Source: UBA7185 sp964606855
GTDB lineage: Bacteria > Bacillota > Peptococcia > Peptococcales > Peptococcaceae
Assembly (NCBI GenBank): GCA_964606855.1
Contig: CAZSHM010000008.1
Span: 1 to 48,733, forward strand
Length of the DNA stretch: 48,733 nucleotides
Direction of reading: 5' to 3'
Under the pieces are notes generated by a model. The model did no database searches, had not been told where the DNA came from, and saw only the letters and a list, made by a program, of their open reading frames with translations. A program made the translations under genes and the position numbers. This document shows, piece after piece, positions 34,541 to 43,341 of the stretch (the stretch's first letter is position 1; every line of letters starts with the position of its first letter).

Positions 34541-34652
34541 GATTGGACAGATGTGCCGCGCGCGGAGGAGAAAAGCGGCGGGCGGCGAAAACGCACAGGT
34601 GCACAAAATTTTGAAAAATCCGCCCGACAGGAGCGCGCGCAGAGCAAAAATG

Positions 34653-34661
34653 TGCTATACT
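34653..34661 (+). promoter_or_regulatory. Extended -10 promoter of the deacetylase gene
   Basis: TG-C-TATACT (34653-34661) in the context TGTGCTATACT, about 95 nt before the ATG. No matching -35. An imperfect repeat (GATCACGATTCTCAATCACGAG) just downstream may form a small hairpin in the leader. Confidence 0.5.
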
Positions 34662-34757
34662 TTTCTCGATCACGATTCTCAATCACGAGAGGAAGCAAAA
34701 ATTTCAGCGCTCCGGTGCGGATACGGCCGCGCCGGGGACGTTTCAGGAGGAGATCGT

Positions 34758-35624
34758 ATGAACCCGTTTCTCTTTACCGCCGTGTTCCTGACGCTGATGC
34801 TAGGCGCGCCCGTCTCCACCGCCGGGGCCGATCTGGCGGCGGAGCAGGTCGCGGCGCATGCCTTCTACGACTTTGTGATGGCGCAGGAGGCGGAGCCGCG
34901 GGTGACCGGCACGTACGATGCCGCGTCCCTCGCGCCGCTGGATCAGACGAGCCGCAGCTGGGGGCAGGGTGTGCGCCGCGACGAGAAGAACCGGCCGCTG
35001 GGCGCGCTGGATGCCCAGGCACACTTTGGGCAGTACGACGCCTGGTTCATCGCCGAGGATACGCCCACCATCTATCTCACGATCGACGAGGGGTACGAGA
35101 ACGGCTATACGGCGCAGATTTTGGACACGCTTCGGGAGAAGCAGTGCCCTGCCGTCTTTTTTGTGACGATGGACTATGTCCGGAAGAATCCGGAGCTGGT
35201 GCGGCGCATGATCGATGAAGGGCATGTGGTGGGCAATCACAGCGTCACGCACCCCTCGGCGGGGCTGCCTTCTCTCTCCCTGGAAAAGCAGGCAGAGGAA
35301 GTGATGGGGCTGCACCGCTATGTCCAGGAAAATTTTGATTACGAGATGTATCTGTTCCGCTATCCCGCGGGCATTTACAGCGAGCAGTCGCTGGCGCTGC
35401 TGCAGCAGCTGGGGTACAACACGGTGTTTTGGAGTTTCGCGCACCGCGACTGGGTGACCGAGGATCAGCCGGATCCGGCGCAGACACTCGAGCGCGTCAC
35501 AGAACGGCTCCATCCGGGCGCGATTTACCTGCTGCACGCCGTTTCCGCCACGAACACGCAGATTCTGGGGGATTTCATCGATCAGGCGCGGCAGCAGGGG
35601 TATATCCTTGGAAAGATGGTGTGA
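34758..35624 (+). CDS. PdaA-like polysaccharide deacetylase
   Basis: A 288-residue exported NodB-domain protein with a signal peptide ending near residue 24 (LMLGAPVSTAGA). The deacetylase motifs are PdaA-like: IYLTIDEGYENGYT (motif 1, with Glu where most deacetylases have the second Asp and PdaA has Asn), GNHSVTHPS (motif 2), FRYPAGIYSE (motif 3) and AIYLLHAVS at the end. PdaA removes the acetyl group during muramic-delta-lactam formation in the spore cortex, so this suggests sporulation, although related enzymes exist in non-sporulating relatives. ATG 34758 with AGGAGGAG 5-6 nt upstream. Confidence 0.88.
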   Translation: MNPFLFTAVFLTLMLGAPVSTAGADLAAEQVAAHAFYDFVMAQEAEPRVTGTYDAASLAPLDQTSRSWGQGVRRDEKNRPLGALDAQAHFGQYDAWFIAEDTPTIYLTIDEGYENGYTAQILDTLREKQCPAVFFVTMDYVRKNPELVRRMIDEGHVVGNHSVTHPSAGLPSLSLEKQAEEVMGLHRYVQENFDYEMYLFRYPAGIYSEQSLALLQQLGYNTVFWSFAHRDWVTEDQPDPAQTLERVTERLHPGAIYLLHAVSATNTQILGDFIDQARQQGYILGKMV

Positions 35625-35692
35625 CGCCGCCGCTCGGGCGGTGGGATGCCGCGCCCCTTCTGCGCCCCAGGCGCTTTTCCTCCGTGTCTCGT

Positions 35693-35764
35693 ACAAAACA
35701 GGCAGGCCGTCCGGCGGCTTGCGGACTTGCGTCCGCAGCGCCAAGGACGTCCTGCCTGTTTTGT
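35693..35764. terminator. Large bidirectional hairpin between the deacetylase gene and dnaB
   Basis: ACAAAACAGGCAGG (35693-35706) and CCTGCCTGTTTTGT (35751-35764) form a perfect 14-bp outer stem. An inner GCGGAC-TTGC-GTCCGC hairpin gives a compound structure. T-rich ends on both strands suit two convergent genes. Confidence 0.85.
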
Positions 35765-35791
35765 TCGCGCCAAGTCGGAATGCGCGCGGCG

Positions 35792-37132
35792 TCAGGGCTC
35801 CTGTTGGGTGCTGAGGTTGCCGAACTTGGTGAATTCTTTGCGAAAACTCAGATTCACGGTTCCGGTGGCGCCGTTTCTGTGCTTGGCGATGAGAATTTCC
35901 GCCTGGCCCAGCTTGTCCGTGTTCGGGTTATAGTACTCATCGCGGTAGATGAACAGGACAATGTCCGCGTCCTGCTCCAGCGAACCGGACTCGCGCAGAT
36001 GACTCAGACTGGGATGCTTGTCCTGCCCCAGCTCGACAGAGCGGCTCAGCTGCGAGAGCGCGATCACCGGCACATCCAGTTCGCGTGCCAGCGCCTTGAG
36101 ACTGCGGGAAATCTGCGAGACTTCCTGCTGACGGTTCTCCACCCTGCCCATGCTGCCCATCAGCTGCAGATAGTCGATCACCACCAGCCCGAGCCCGTGC
36201 TCGCTCTTGAGCCGCCGCGTCTTGGCGCGCAGCTCCCGCACGGTGATGGCGGGGGTGTCGTCGATATAGAGCGGGGCCTCGCCCAGCGGCGCCACGGCGT
36301 TGACCAGCCGCACCCAGTCGTCGCCGTGGATGCGACCCGTGCGGAGCGTCTGCTGATCGATCTCCGCCAGGGAGGAGATCATGCGGTTGACCAGCTGTTC
36401 CTTGGACATCTCCAGGCTGAACACCGCGACCGGCTGTCTGCCCAGGATGGCGGCGTTCTGTGCCATATTGAGCGCGAGCGCCGTTTTTCCCATGGCAGGG
36501 CGCGCCGCCAGGATGATCAGGTCGGACTTCTGCCAGCCGGACGTGATGCGGTCGAGATCCACAAAGCCGGAGGTCAGCCCGGTCAGCCCGTCGCGCTTCT
36601 GGGAGAGGATTTCCAGGCGGTTGAGCGCCTCGTCGAGGACATCCGCCACCGGCGTCAGGCCGGAGCGGCTGCGCTTTTCGGAGATTTCCAGCACCATGCG
36701 CTCGGCATCGTCGAGAATTTTTTCGGCGTCCTCGGCGTCGTCGTAGCTGCGGTTGGAGATGTTGCCCGCGATGGAGATCAGCTCGCGCAGCACGGATTTT
36801 TCTTTGACGATGTTAGCGTAGTGGGCGATATTTGCGGCGCTCCCCAGCGAGTTGGCGATCTGTGCCACGTAGGTCATACCGCCGGCTTTTTCCAGATTGC
36901 CGTCCTTTTCAAGCTGGGCGGTGATGGTGACCAGATCGATGGGGATATTCTGTTCGTTCATCTTGCGCATGGTGGCGAACAGCACGCCGTGGTCACGGCG
37001 GCAGAAGTCCGATTCCTGCAGGAGCGGGATGACTTCCAGCACGGCGTCGCGGTCGTTGAACATCGCCGCCAGCACGGCTTGCTCCGCCTCGATATTTTGC
37101 GGCAGCAGTTTATCATTGGTAAAATCGGCCAT
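35792..37132 (-). CDS. dnaB: Replicative DNA helicase
   Basis: A 446-residue hexameric helicase that unwinds DNA at the fork. The N-terminal primase-binding domain begins at KLLPQNIEAEQAVLAAMF; the RecA-like domain has Walker A ARPAMGKTALAL, the VFSLEMSKEQLV block, Walker B LVVIDYLQLM and the C-terminal QDADIVLFIYRDEYYNP motif. No intein is present. ATG 37132 has AGGGGG upstream on the minus strand. In many Firmicutes dnaB follows rplI; here it is a single-gene unit with its own promoter. Confidence 0.96.
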   Translation of the reverse strand: MADFTNDKLLPQNIEAEQAVLAAMFNDRDAVLEVIPLLQESDFCRRDHGVLFATMRKMNEQNIPIDLVTITAQLEKDGNLEKAGGMTYVAQIANSLGSAANIAHYANIVKEKSVLRELISIAGNISNRSYDDAEDAEKILDDAERMVLEISEKRSRSGLTPVADVLDEALNRLEILSQKRDGLTGLTSGFVDLDRITSGWQKSDLIILAARPAMGKTALALNMAQNAAILGRQPVAVFSLEMSKEQLVNRMISSLAEIDQQTLRTGRIHGDDWVRLVNAVAPLGEAPLYIDDTPAITVRELRAKTRRLKSEHGLGLVVIDYLQLMGSMGRVENRQQEVSQISRSLKALARELDVPVIALSQLSRSVELGQDKHPSLSHLRESGSLEQDADIVLFIYRDEYYNPNTDKLGQAEILIAKHRNGATGTVNLSFRKEFTKFGNLSTQQEP

Positions 37133-37244
37133 GGGGCGTTCCCCCTATACGAGTCAGAGATGGATCCGTTCTTGTGCGCTTGCCCGGCTCTTGTGCTTGT
37201 GTTTCCGGCTTGTGCTCCTGAAAGAAGGGATCGATTTCTATCTT

Positions 37245-37274
37245 ATCATAGCACATGTTGCGGGCCTGTTTCAA
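37245..37274 (-). promoter_or_regulatory. Promoter of dnaB
   Basis: Minus strand: TTGAAA (37274-37269), 18-bp spacer, and TGTGCTATGAT giving an extended -10 TATGAT (37250-37245), about 110 nt before the start codon. Confidence 0.65.
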
Positions 37275-37322
37275 TAGTTTTGCCGCCCGCCTGTGCGGAG
37301 CAGACGCGCGCGCGGATTTTTC

Positions 37323-37351
37323 TTGACTATTGGCAGAGGCTGCTTTAGAAT
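37323..37351 (+). promoter_or_regulatory. Promoter of corA
   Basis: TTGACT (37323-37328), 17-bp spacer, TAGAAT (37346-37351). It implies a leader of about 205 nt before corA, with a CTGCCGC/GCGGCAG hairpin at 37379-37398. Confidence 0.7.
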
Positions 37352-37436
37352 AAGAAAGTCAGGGCATCTTGCCGGGTTCTGCCGCCATCGCGCGGCAGGA
37401 GACAACAATTTTCGCGGTAAAAGGATGTGAGTCGAA

Positions 37437-37538
37437 ATGGATGTTGGGCCTGCACCGATAGGACCACAAACACAAACAAACGCAAAGATCGGCTCGCCTT
37501 TTTGCGAAGGAACCTCCGTACTGCGGCGGACAGCGTAA
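37437..37538 (+). CDS. Candidate 33-residue leader peptide upstream of corA
   Basis: A short frame ATG 37437 to TAA 37536-37538, 27 nt before corA. AAGGA (37421-37425) lies 11 nt upstream. The peptide begins MDVGPAPIGPQ, with prolines at 5, 7 and 10. Near its end, CCTCC (37513-37517) is complementary to the corA ribosome site GGAGG (37553-37557), so ribosome movement through this frame could expose that site. A regulatory leader peptide for a corA gene is known in Salmonella (corL); this one shares no obvious sequence with it. Translation of this frame is not shown by the sequence alone. Confidence 0.4.
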   Translation: MDVGPAPIGPQTQTNAKIGSPFCEGTSVLRRTA

Positions 37539-37565
37539 ATGGGCGGGTCACAGGAGGGAGAAACT

Positions 37566-38516
37566 GTGAAAACCATTTACAAGACAGCGGGGGAAACCCC
37601 TCAGCTGGAGGAAGTCACGGAGTATTGCGACGGCAACTGGGTTTCCCTGGTCCGTCCTACCGTTGAGGAACTGCGGGAAGTCAGTCTGCACTTTTCCATT
37701 GAGCTGCAGGACTTGATTTCCGCCTTGGATGAGGACGAGCGCGCCCGTGTCGACGCGGACGACGACTACACGCTCATCATCATCGACGTGCCGTATCGCG
37801 AAGAGGAGCGCGACGGCCGCGTGGGCTACGGCACTGTGCCGATGGCCATTATTTTGGGCGATAAGGAGCAAAAATACATCATCACCATCTGCCTGCGGGA
37901 GCTGCCCCTGCTGAACGATTTCAGCGGCGGAAAAATCAAAAAGTTTTACACCTACAAGAAGACGCGCTTCATCATTCAGCTCCTGTACCGGAATGCGACC
38001 TATTATCTGCAGTATCTGCGCGCGCTGGAGCGCTCCAGCGGCAAGATCGAGCAGGAATTGCACAAATCCACCCGCAATGAGGAGCTGTTCCAGCTGCTGA
38101 GCCTGGACAAATCTCTGGTCTATCTGAGCAATTCGCTGCGCGCCAATGAACTCGTTCTGGAGCGGCTGATGCGCCTGGACAGCATCAAAAAGTATCCCGA
38201 GGACGGGGAGCTCTTGGAGGATGCCATCGTCGAGAACAAGCAGGCCATCGAGATGGCCAACGTGTACAGCAGCATCCTGGACGTGACCATGGAGGCCTAC
38301 AGCTCCGTCATCTCCAACAATCTGAACACGGTGCTGAAGGTTCTCACGTCCATCACGATCATTCTGGCGATCCCCACGATGATCTTCAGTTTCTTCGGCA
38401 TGAATATTCCGCTGCCGTTCCAGCAGAGCGCCGGCGCCGCGCTGGTAGTCTGCGGGATCTCACTCTTGGCGGTGGGGGCGGTCGCGCTGCTGATGGTCCG
38501 AAAAAAGCTGTTCTGA
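37566..38516 (+). CDS. corA: CorA-family magnesium transporter
   Basis: A 316-residue divalent-cation channel subunit of the pentameric CorA family. The N-terminal two thirds form the cytoplasmic funnel with long helices (about residues 150-260); two membrane helices follow, the first ending in the GMN signature (FFGMNIPLPF) and the second ending in a basic tail, RKKLF. The usual substrate is Mg2+, possibly Co2+ or Ni2+. GTG 37566 is chosen because AGGAGGG is 8 nt upstream; the same frame opens at 37539 ahead of the ribosome site. Expression may depend on the leader described at 37358-37565. Confidence 0.93.
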   Translation: MKTIYKTAGETPQLEEVTEYCDGNWVSLVRPTVEELREVSLHFSIELQDLISALDEDERARVDADDDYTLIIIDVPYREEERDGRVGYGTVPMAIILGDKEQKYIITICLRELPLLNDFSGGKIKKFYTYKKTRFIIQLLYRNATYYLQYLRALERSSGKIEQELHKSTRNEELFQLLSLDKSLVYLSNSLRANELVLERLMRLDSIKKYPEDGELLEDAIVENKQAIEMANVYSSILDVTMEAYSSVISNNLNTVLKVLTSITIILAIPTMIFSFFGMNIPLPFQQSAGAALVVCGISLLAVGAVALLMVRKKLF

Positions 38517-38620
38517 CCAGCGGGCGGGGCGGTGTCTGCGGGAAATGGGGAAGAGCGCCGCGGGACAGGGGTGCGGAAGCCCGCCGCGGTGCGCGTTTCG
38601 GCGGAATTTGGAGGATTCTG

Positions 38621-38650
38621 GCCGCTGCACAAGGATTTTTGTGCAGCGGC
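38621..38650. terminator. Terminator after corA
   Basis: GCCGCTGCACAA (38621-38632) and TTGTGCAGCGGC (38639-38650) form a perfect 12-bp stem with a 6-nt loop, then TTATTGCTTTT. Lies between convergent genes. Confidence 0.9.
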
Positions 38651-38693
38651 TTATTGCTTTTGGTCCGAAAAAAAATTAATCTATAATCGTAAT

Positions 38694-38924
38694 TTATAAA
38701 CGATGCGCGGCCGTTTTTATCGCGGATTTGATAAAGCGCGTGAACGACGAGGCGTAGTAATCCGCCAGCGTGATGCCGCTCTTGACATCATAATAAGGAA
38801 TCTCCGATCCCAGTGCCTGCTCAAAGCGCAGGAACTCCTGATCCAAATCCAGCACCTCCGCACCGGGCAGCTTGGACGCGATCGATTTGAGCCGATGTTC
38901 AAAAATTTCCAGATGACCTTTCAT
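38694..38924 (-). CDS. Small uncharacterised protein
   Basis: A 76-residue protein that I do not recognise. It has a good ribosome site (AAAGGAG on the minus strand about 8 nt before ATG 38924), so it is likely real. The N-terminal half is amphipathic and charged (HLEIFEHRLKSIASKLPGAEVLDLDQEFLRF would be split across two helices), the middle has YYDVKSGITLADYY, and the C-terminus is basic. No signal peptide, membrane helix or cysteine. It stands alone between corA and trmB. Confidence 0.65.
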   Translation of the reverse strand: MKGHLEIFEHRLKSIASKLPGAEVLDLDQEFLRFEQALGSEIPYYDVKSGITLADYYASSFTRFIKSAIKTAAHRL

Positions 38925-39131
38925 CGCGATGCTCCTTTCATGAGGCGACAGCGGGCAGGGAGCCCACGGCTTTTATTCTAGCGTATCCGGCGCGAGAAAT
39001 AAAGTCCTTTTCCCAAAAAACCGACCGCGTTTCCCCGGAGGATGCGCGGAGAGGACCCCGCGAAGAGCGCCTTCCGAAGTGTTCCGCGGGAGAGCGCCGG
39101 CAGAGGCGCGTCTCCGCTCCGCAAAAAGGGG

Positions 39132-39161
39132 TTGTTATCCCCCGCCCGGAGAGGCTATAAT
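39132..39161 (+). promoter_or_regulatory. Promoter of trmB-gdhA
   Basis: TTGTTA (39132-39137), 18-bp spacer, perfect TATAAT (39156-39161), about 80 nt before the trmB start. Confidence 0.65.
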
Positions 39162-39239
39162 GGTTGGACAGAGAGCATTTTTGCGGCGGCCCGGACGGCT
39201 TGTCCGGGGTCGCGGATTGTCAGGTACGGGAGGATCGAT

Positions 39240-39956
39240 ATGGCGAGAGTGCGCAAACAGCCGGGAACCCGGGAGGCTTTGCTGGCCCGTGCGCCCGCTC
39301 TGGTGACAGGCCCGGAGCGGCAGGCGGGAAAATGGAGTGCCCTGTTCGGCGACAATCTGCCCATCGCGGTGGAGATCGGCATGGGCAAGGGACGCTTTCT
39401 GAGCACCATGGCGCGGCAGAATCCCGCCCGCAACTTCATCGGCATGGAAGTGGTGGGGGAGGTGCTCTTGGACGCGGTCAAACGCATGGAGCGCAGCGGC
39501 GGCATCCCGGCCAATCTGCGACTGGTGTGGGGCAACGCCGCCATCCTGGATGGGATGTTCGCGCCCGGGGAGGTCGACCGCGTCTACCTCAATTTTTCCG
39601 ACCCCTGGCCGAAGCGGCGGCACCGGAAACGCCGTCTCACGCACCGCTCCTTCCTGCGCCTGTACGCGCAAATCCTGCGGCCGGGCGGCGAGGTGCATTT
39701 TAAGACGGACAACCGGCTGCTGTTCGAGTTCAGCCTGAACGAGTTCTGCGATTGCGGCTGGCGCCTGAAAAACATCCGGCTGGATCTGTACCGCGATCTG
39801 CCGCCGGACAACGTGCCCACCGAATATGAGCTGAAATACCGCGAACAGGGCGAACCCATCTATCGCCTGGAGGCAGTGCGGCCGGAGCTGCTCGGCCCGG
39901 AAATAGAAATCCGAAACGGCTATACCGCGCAGGATTTTTATCATAATCTCAACTAA
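39240..39956 (+). CDS. trmB: tRNA (guanine-N7)-methyltransferase
   Basis: A 238-residue SAM-dependent enzyme making m7G46 in tRNA. The SAM loop is VEIGMGKGRFL, the catalytic and substrate block is LNFSDPWPKRRHRKRRL, and TEYELKYREQGEPIYRL completes the family signature. About 25 residues follow beyond the usual end. ATG 39240 has GGGAGGA upstream; the frame is open from 39042 but non-coding there. gdhA follows after 33 nt and may be co-transcribed. Confidence 0.93.
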   Translation: MARVRKQPGTREALLARAPALVTGPERQAGKWSALFGDNLPIAVEIGMGKGRFLSTMARQNPARNFIGMEVVGEVLLDAVKRMERSGGIPANLRLVWGNAAILDGMFAPGEVDRVYLNFSDPWPKRRHRKRRLTHRSFLRLYAQILRPGGEVHFKTDNRLLFEFSLNEFCDCGWRLKNIRLDLYRDLPPDNVPTEYELKYREQGEPIYRLEAVRPELLGPEIEIRNGYTAQDFYHNLN

Positions 39957-39989
39957 CCTATCTCACATCTTTTAAGGAGGCATACTTGG

Positions 39990-41342
39990 ATGAACGCTTA
40001 TATCGAGAAGGTCATCGAAGACGTCAAAAAGAGAAATCCGGGCGAACCGGAGTTCATTCAGACCGTGGAAGAGGTTCTGCGCTCTCTGGAACCGGCCATG
40101 GCGCAGCATCCGGAGTACGAGGAGGCCAACATCTTAGGGCGCCTGGTAGAGCCGGAGCGGCAGATTTCCTTCCGCGTCGCCTGGGTGGACGACGCCGGCA
40201 AGGTGCAGGTCAACCGCGGATTCCGTGTGCAGTTCAACAGCGCGATCGGGCCGTACAAAGGCGGTCTGCGCTTCCACCGCACCGTGTACAGCGGCATTGT
40301 CAAATTCCTGGGCTTTGAGCAGATCTTCAAGAACTCCCTGACCGGCCTGCCGATCGGCGGCGGCAAGGGCGGCGCCGATTTCGACCCGCGCGGCAAATCG
40401 GAGGGCGAGGTCATGCGCTTCTGCCAGGCATTCATGACCGAACTCTACCGCCACATCGGCCCGGATGTCGATGTCCCTGCCGGCGATATCGGCGTCGGCG
40501 GCCGGGAGATCGGGTATCTTTTCGGGCAGTATAAGCGTATCAGAGGCGCGTTCGAAAACGGGGTGCTGACCGGCAAGGATCTCTCCTTCGGCGGTTCCCT
40601 GATCCGTCCCGAGGCCACAGGCTTCGGCGCGGCCTATTTTGCGCAGCATCTGCTGAATCACGAGGGAACCTCCTTCGAGGGCAAGACTGTGGCCATCTCC
40701 GGGTTCGGCAACGTCGCATGGGGCATCACCAGAAAGATCAACGAGATGGGCGGAAAAGTCGTCAGCATTTCCGGCCCGGACGGATACATCTACGATCCGG
40801 ACGGCGTCAGCGGCGAGAAAGTCGACTATCTGGTGGAGATGCGGGATTCCGGCGCGGACAAGGTCGGCGTCTATGCGGATAAATTCCCGTCCGCCACATT
40901 CTATCCGGGTGAGAAACCGTGGGGCAAGATTCCGGGCGCGGATCTGTATATGCCCTGCGCCACGCAGAACGAGATCCTGATCGACGACGCGAAGGCGATC
41001 GTTCAGCAGGGGGTCAAGTATGTCGTCGAGGTTTCCAACATGCCCTGCAGCAACGAGGCGATCGCCTATCTGCAGAAGAACGGTGTGCTCATGGCGCCGT
41101 CCAAGGCGGTCAACGCCGGCGGCGTGGCGGTGTCCGCGCTGGAGATGAGCCAGAATTCGCAGCGGCTGACCTGGACATCGGAGGAAGTCGACAAGAAGCT
41201 GTACACCATCATGAAGGATATCCACGACAACGCGGCGTCCGCCGCCGAGGAGTACGGCCTGGGCTACAACCTGATGGCCGGCGCCAACCTGGCTGGGTTC
41301 CGCAAAGTTGCCAGAGCCATGTATCAGCAGGGCGTCATGTAA
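39990..41342 (+). CDS. gdhA: Glutamate dehydrogenase (NADP-type)
   Basis: A 450-residue hexameric glutamate dehydrogenase interconverting glutamate and 2-oxoglutarate plus ammonia. Catalytic Lys126 lies in PIGGGKGGADFDPRGKS, substrate lysines in GPYKGG (Lys90) and FKNSL (Lys114), and the Rossmann domain carries the dinucleotide loop ISGFGNVAWG. The length and the VDVPAGDIGVGGREIGYLFG block fit the 450-residue NADP(H) class used mostly for ammonia assimilation. AAGGAGG lies 9 nt before ATG 39990. Confidence 0.95.
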   Translation: MNAYIEKVIEDVKKRNPGEPEFIQTVEEVLRSLEPAMAQHPEYEEANILGRLVEPERQISFRVAWVDDAGKVQVNRGFRVQFNSAIGPYKGGLRFHRTVYSGIVKFLGFEQIFKNSLTGLPIGGGKGGADFDPRGKSEGEVMRFCQAFMTELYRHIGPDVDVPAGDIGVGGREIGYLFGQYKRIRGAFENGVLTGKDLSFGGSLIRPEATGFGAAYFAQHLLNHEGTSFEGKTVAISGFGNVAWGITRKINEMGGKVVSISGPDGYIYDPDGVSGEKVDYLVEMRDSGADKVGVYADKFPSATFYPGEKPWGKIPGADLYMPCATQNEILIDDAKAIVQQGVKYVVEVSNMPCSNEAIAYLQKNGVLMAPSKAVNAGGVAVSALEMSQNSQRLTWTSEEVDKKLYTIMKDIHDNAASAAEEYGLGYNLMAGANLAGFRKVARAMYQQGVM

Positions 41343-41403
41343 TTTTGAAAAAGCGGACCGTCCGCCCTCTCTGAAACGGGGCGGCGGCTCGCGGCATACG
41401 AGA

Positions 41404-41443
41404 ACGGGACGGGCCCTCCGCAGAGGGACAAAAGGCGTCCCGT
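41404..41443 (+). repeat. Compound hairpin after gdhA
   Basis: ACGGGACG (41404-41411) pairs with CGTCCCGT (41436-41443), and inside it CCCTC pairs with GAGGG. It comes 17 nt before the terminator of gdhA and has no T-run. Confidence 0.6.
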
Positions 41444-41460
41444 ATCCTTCCGGCATCCGA

Positions 41461-41496
41461 GAATCCTCGCAGAACATCCTGCGGGGATTCTTTTTT
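41461..41496 (+). terminator. Terminator of gdhA
   Basis: GAATCCTCGCAG (41461-41472) pairs with CTGCGGGGATTC (41479-41490) apart from one mismatch, followed by TTTTTT. Confidence 0.93.
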
Positions 41497-41547
41497 CGGG
41501 AGCGGCAGGACTGCCGGTCCGTGGAAGGGGTGCACCGCAAAAATGCC

Positions 41548-41576
41548 TTGTGATCCCCTGCGGCGGGTGCTATACT
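41548..41576 (+). promoter_or_regulatory. Promoter of the amidohydrolase gene
   Basis: TTGTGA (41548-41553), 17-bp spacer, TATACT (41571-41576) with a TG extension, in the context GGTGCTATACT, about 95 nt before the start codon. Confidence 0.7.
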
Positions 41577-41672
41577 TGCATGGAAGAGGGAATCCGCCCG
41601 GAGATGCGGCGGGTGTGTGAAAGACAGAGGCTCCGGATAGAAACCATCGGGAGCCGGAAAGGAGTGAACGGC

Positions 41673-43283
41673 ATGGAAAAACTTTACTACAACGGCCCGA
41701 TCCTCACCATGGAGCGGGAGGAGGATCACCCGGAAGCCGTGCTGGTGCGCAACGGTGTGATCGCCGCCGTGGGTGCGCGCGCGGAACTGGAGGCCGACTG
41801 CGCGGCGGATTGCGAAAAAATTGATCTGGAGGGGACGACCCTGATGCCCGCCCTGATCGACGCGCACGGCCATGTGAGCATGACCACGCAGTATGTGAGC
41901 ATGGCCGACTTATCGTCTGCAGAATGTTTTGACGATCTTGTCGCCCTCCTGCGGGCGTTCTGGGAGAACCATCCGGAGTTTGCCTCCGGCGGCCTCTGGG
42001 GGTACGGATACGACCACAACTTCCTTCGCGAGCAGGCACATCCCACACGGGATGTGCTCGACCGGGTGTCCACCGAGATTCCGGTGCTCATCTGGCACGC
42101 GTCCGGGCACATGGGCGTGGCGAACTCCAAGGCGCTGGAACTCTGCGGCATCGACGCAAACACCCCCGATCCGGAGGGCGGCAGGATCGGGCGCCGTCCC
42201 GGGAGCAGCACACCGGACGGGTATCTGGAGGAAGCCGCCATGCTGTCGATGCGGATGCTGCAGGCGCAGGTTCCCATGGATGTGCCGCGGCAGATTCATG
42301 CCGCGCAGATGCAGTATATCCGGAACGGGATCACCACCGTGCAGGATGGCGCCGCGAATTCCTACAGCGTGGAACTCTGCAGGGAGATGGCGAACCAAGG
42401 GCGGCTTTTGATTGACCTGGTGGCCTACCCGGGCGTGACGACGGACGGCAGTCCGGCCGATGTGCTGGAAGCGAACCGGGACTGTGTCGGCCGCTATGTC
42501 AACCGCTTTAAGATCGGCGGCTACAAGGCGCTTCTGGACGGCTCCCCCCAGGGGAAGACCGCCTGGATGAGCGAGCCCTACGAGAACTCCGGAGACTATT
42601 GCGGCTACCCGTGGGAGACCGACGCGATGATCGAGCAGCAGATCAAGCAGGCCCTGGACGACAATCTCCAGATTCTGGTCCACTGCAACGGCGACGCCGC
42701 CTCCGAGCAGTATCTGAACGCTTACGAGAAGATGCTCGCGCAGAGCGACAATCCCAACAAGGATCATCTGCGCCCGGTGATGATCCACTGCCAGACGGTG
42801 CGGGAGGATCAGCTGGATCGGATGCAGGCGCTCGGGATGATTCCGTCTATCTTTGTCGCGCACGTCTACTACTGGGGCGACGTGCACCTGAAAAATTTCG
42901 GAGAGCGGCGCGGCAGCCGGGTGAGCCCGGTGCGCTCCGCCCTGGAGCGCGGCCTGGTTTACAATTTCCACACGGATACGCCCGTCGTGCAGCCGAACTT
43001 GTTCCACAGCGTGTGGGCGGCGGTGAACCGCGTCACCCGGAACGGCGTGCTGCTCGGGCCGGAGCAGCGGGTCGGCGTGTACGACGCGCTGAAAGGGGTC
43101 ACGATCAACGCCGCTTACGCCTACTTTGAGGAGGACAGCAAGGGCAGCATCCGCCCGGGCAAGCGCGCCGACCTGATCCGCATCGACAGAAATCCACTGG
43201 AGATAGATCCGATGGAACTCCGGGATATCATCGTCCTGGAGACGATCAAGGACGGCGTCACCATCTACCGAAAAGAGGATTGA
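41673..43283 (+). CDS. YtcJ-like metal-dependent amidohydrolase
   Basis: A 536-residue member of the amidohydrolase-3 (YtcJ/NfdA-like) branch. Metal and catalytic motifs: DAHGH (His65, His67), FKIGGYKALLDGSPQGKTA-type segment with the candidate carboxylated lysine, LVHCNGDAA, MIHCQTVRE and NFHTDTPVV with the terminal aspartate. Such enzymes hydrolyse N-acyl or formamide-type bonds; the true substrate is unknown. ATG 41673 has AAAGGAG 8 nt upstream. No signal peptide. It has its own promoter and terminator but lies next to the MFS/LysR/dehydrogenase genes and may serve the same pathway. Confidence 0.88.
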   Translation: MEKLYYNGPILTMEREEDHPEAVLVRNGVIAAVGARAELEADCAADCEKIDLEGTTLMPALIDAHGHVSMTTQYVSMADLSSAECFDDLVALLRAFWENHPEFASGGLWGYGYDHNFLREQAHPTRDVLDRVSTEIPVLIWHASGHMGVANSKALELCGIDANTPDPEGGRIGRRPGSSTPDGYLEEAAMLSMRMLQAQVPMDVPRQIHAAQMQYIRNGITTVQDGAANSYSVELCREMANQGRLLIDLVAYPGVTTDGSPADVLEANRDCVGRYVNRFKIGGYKALLDGSPQGKTAWMSEPYENSGDYCGYPWETDAMIEQQIKQALDDNLQILVHCNGDAASEQYLNAYEKMLAQSDNPNKDHLRPVMIHCQTVREDQLDRMQALGMIPSIFVAHVYYWGDVHLKNFGERRGSRVSPVRSALERGLVYNFHTDTPVVQPNLFHSVWAAVNRVTRNGVLLGPEQRVGVYDALKGVTINAAYAYFEEDSKGSIRPGKRADLIRIDRNPLEIDPMELRDIIVLETIKDGVTIYRKED

Positions 43284-43341
43284 CCGCGGCGGGCCCGCAG
43301 GCGGGAATGCGCGCGATTTCGGGAGAGGAGCGGCACAAAAC

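Noticed and set aside
35429..37348. 639-codon open frame on the plus strand opposite dnaB
   Set aside because: Same GC effect; the peptide has no recognisable domain, while dnaB on the other strand is complete and conserved.
37358..37565. M-box or NiCo riboswitch in the corA leader
   Set aside because: I could not find the conserved core sequences of either class; a covariance search would be decisive.
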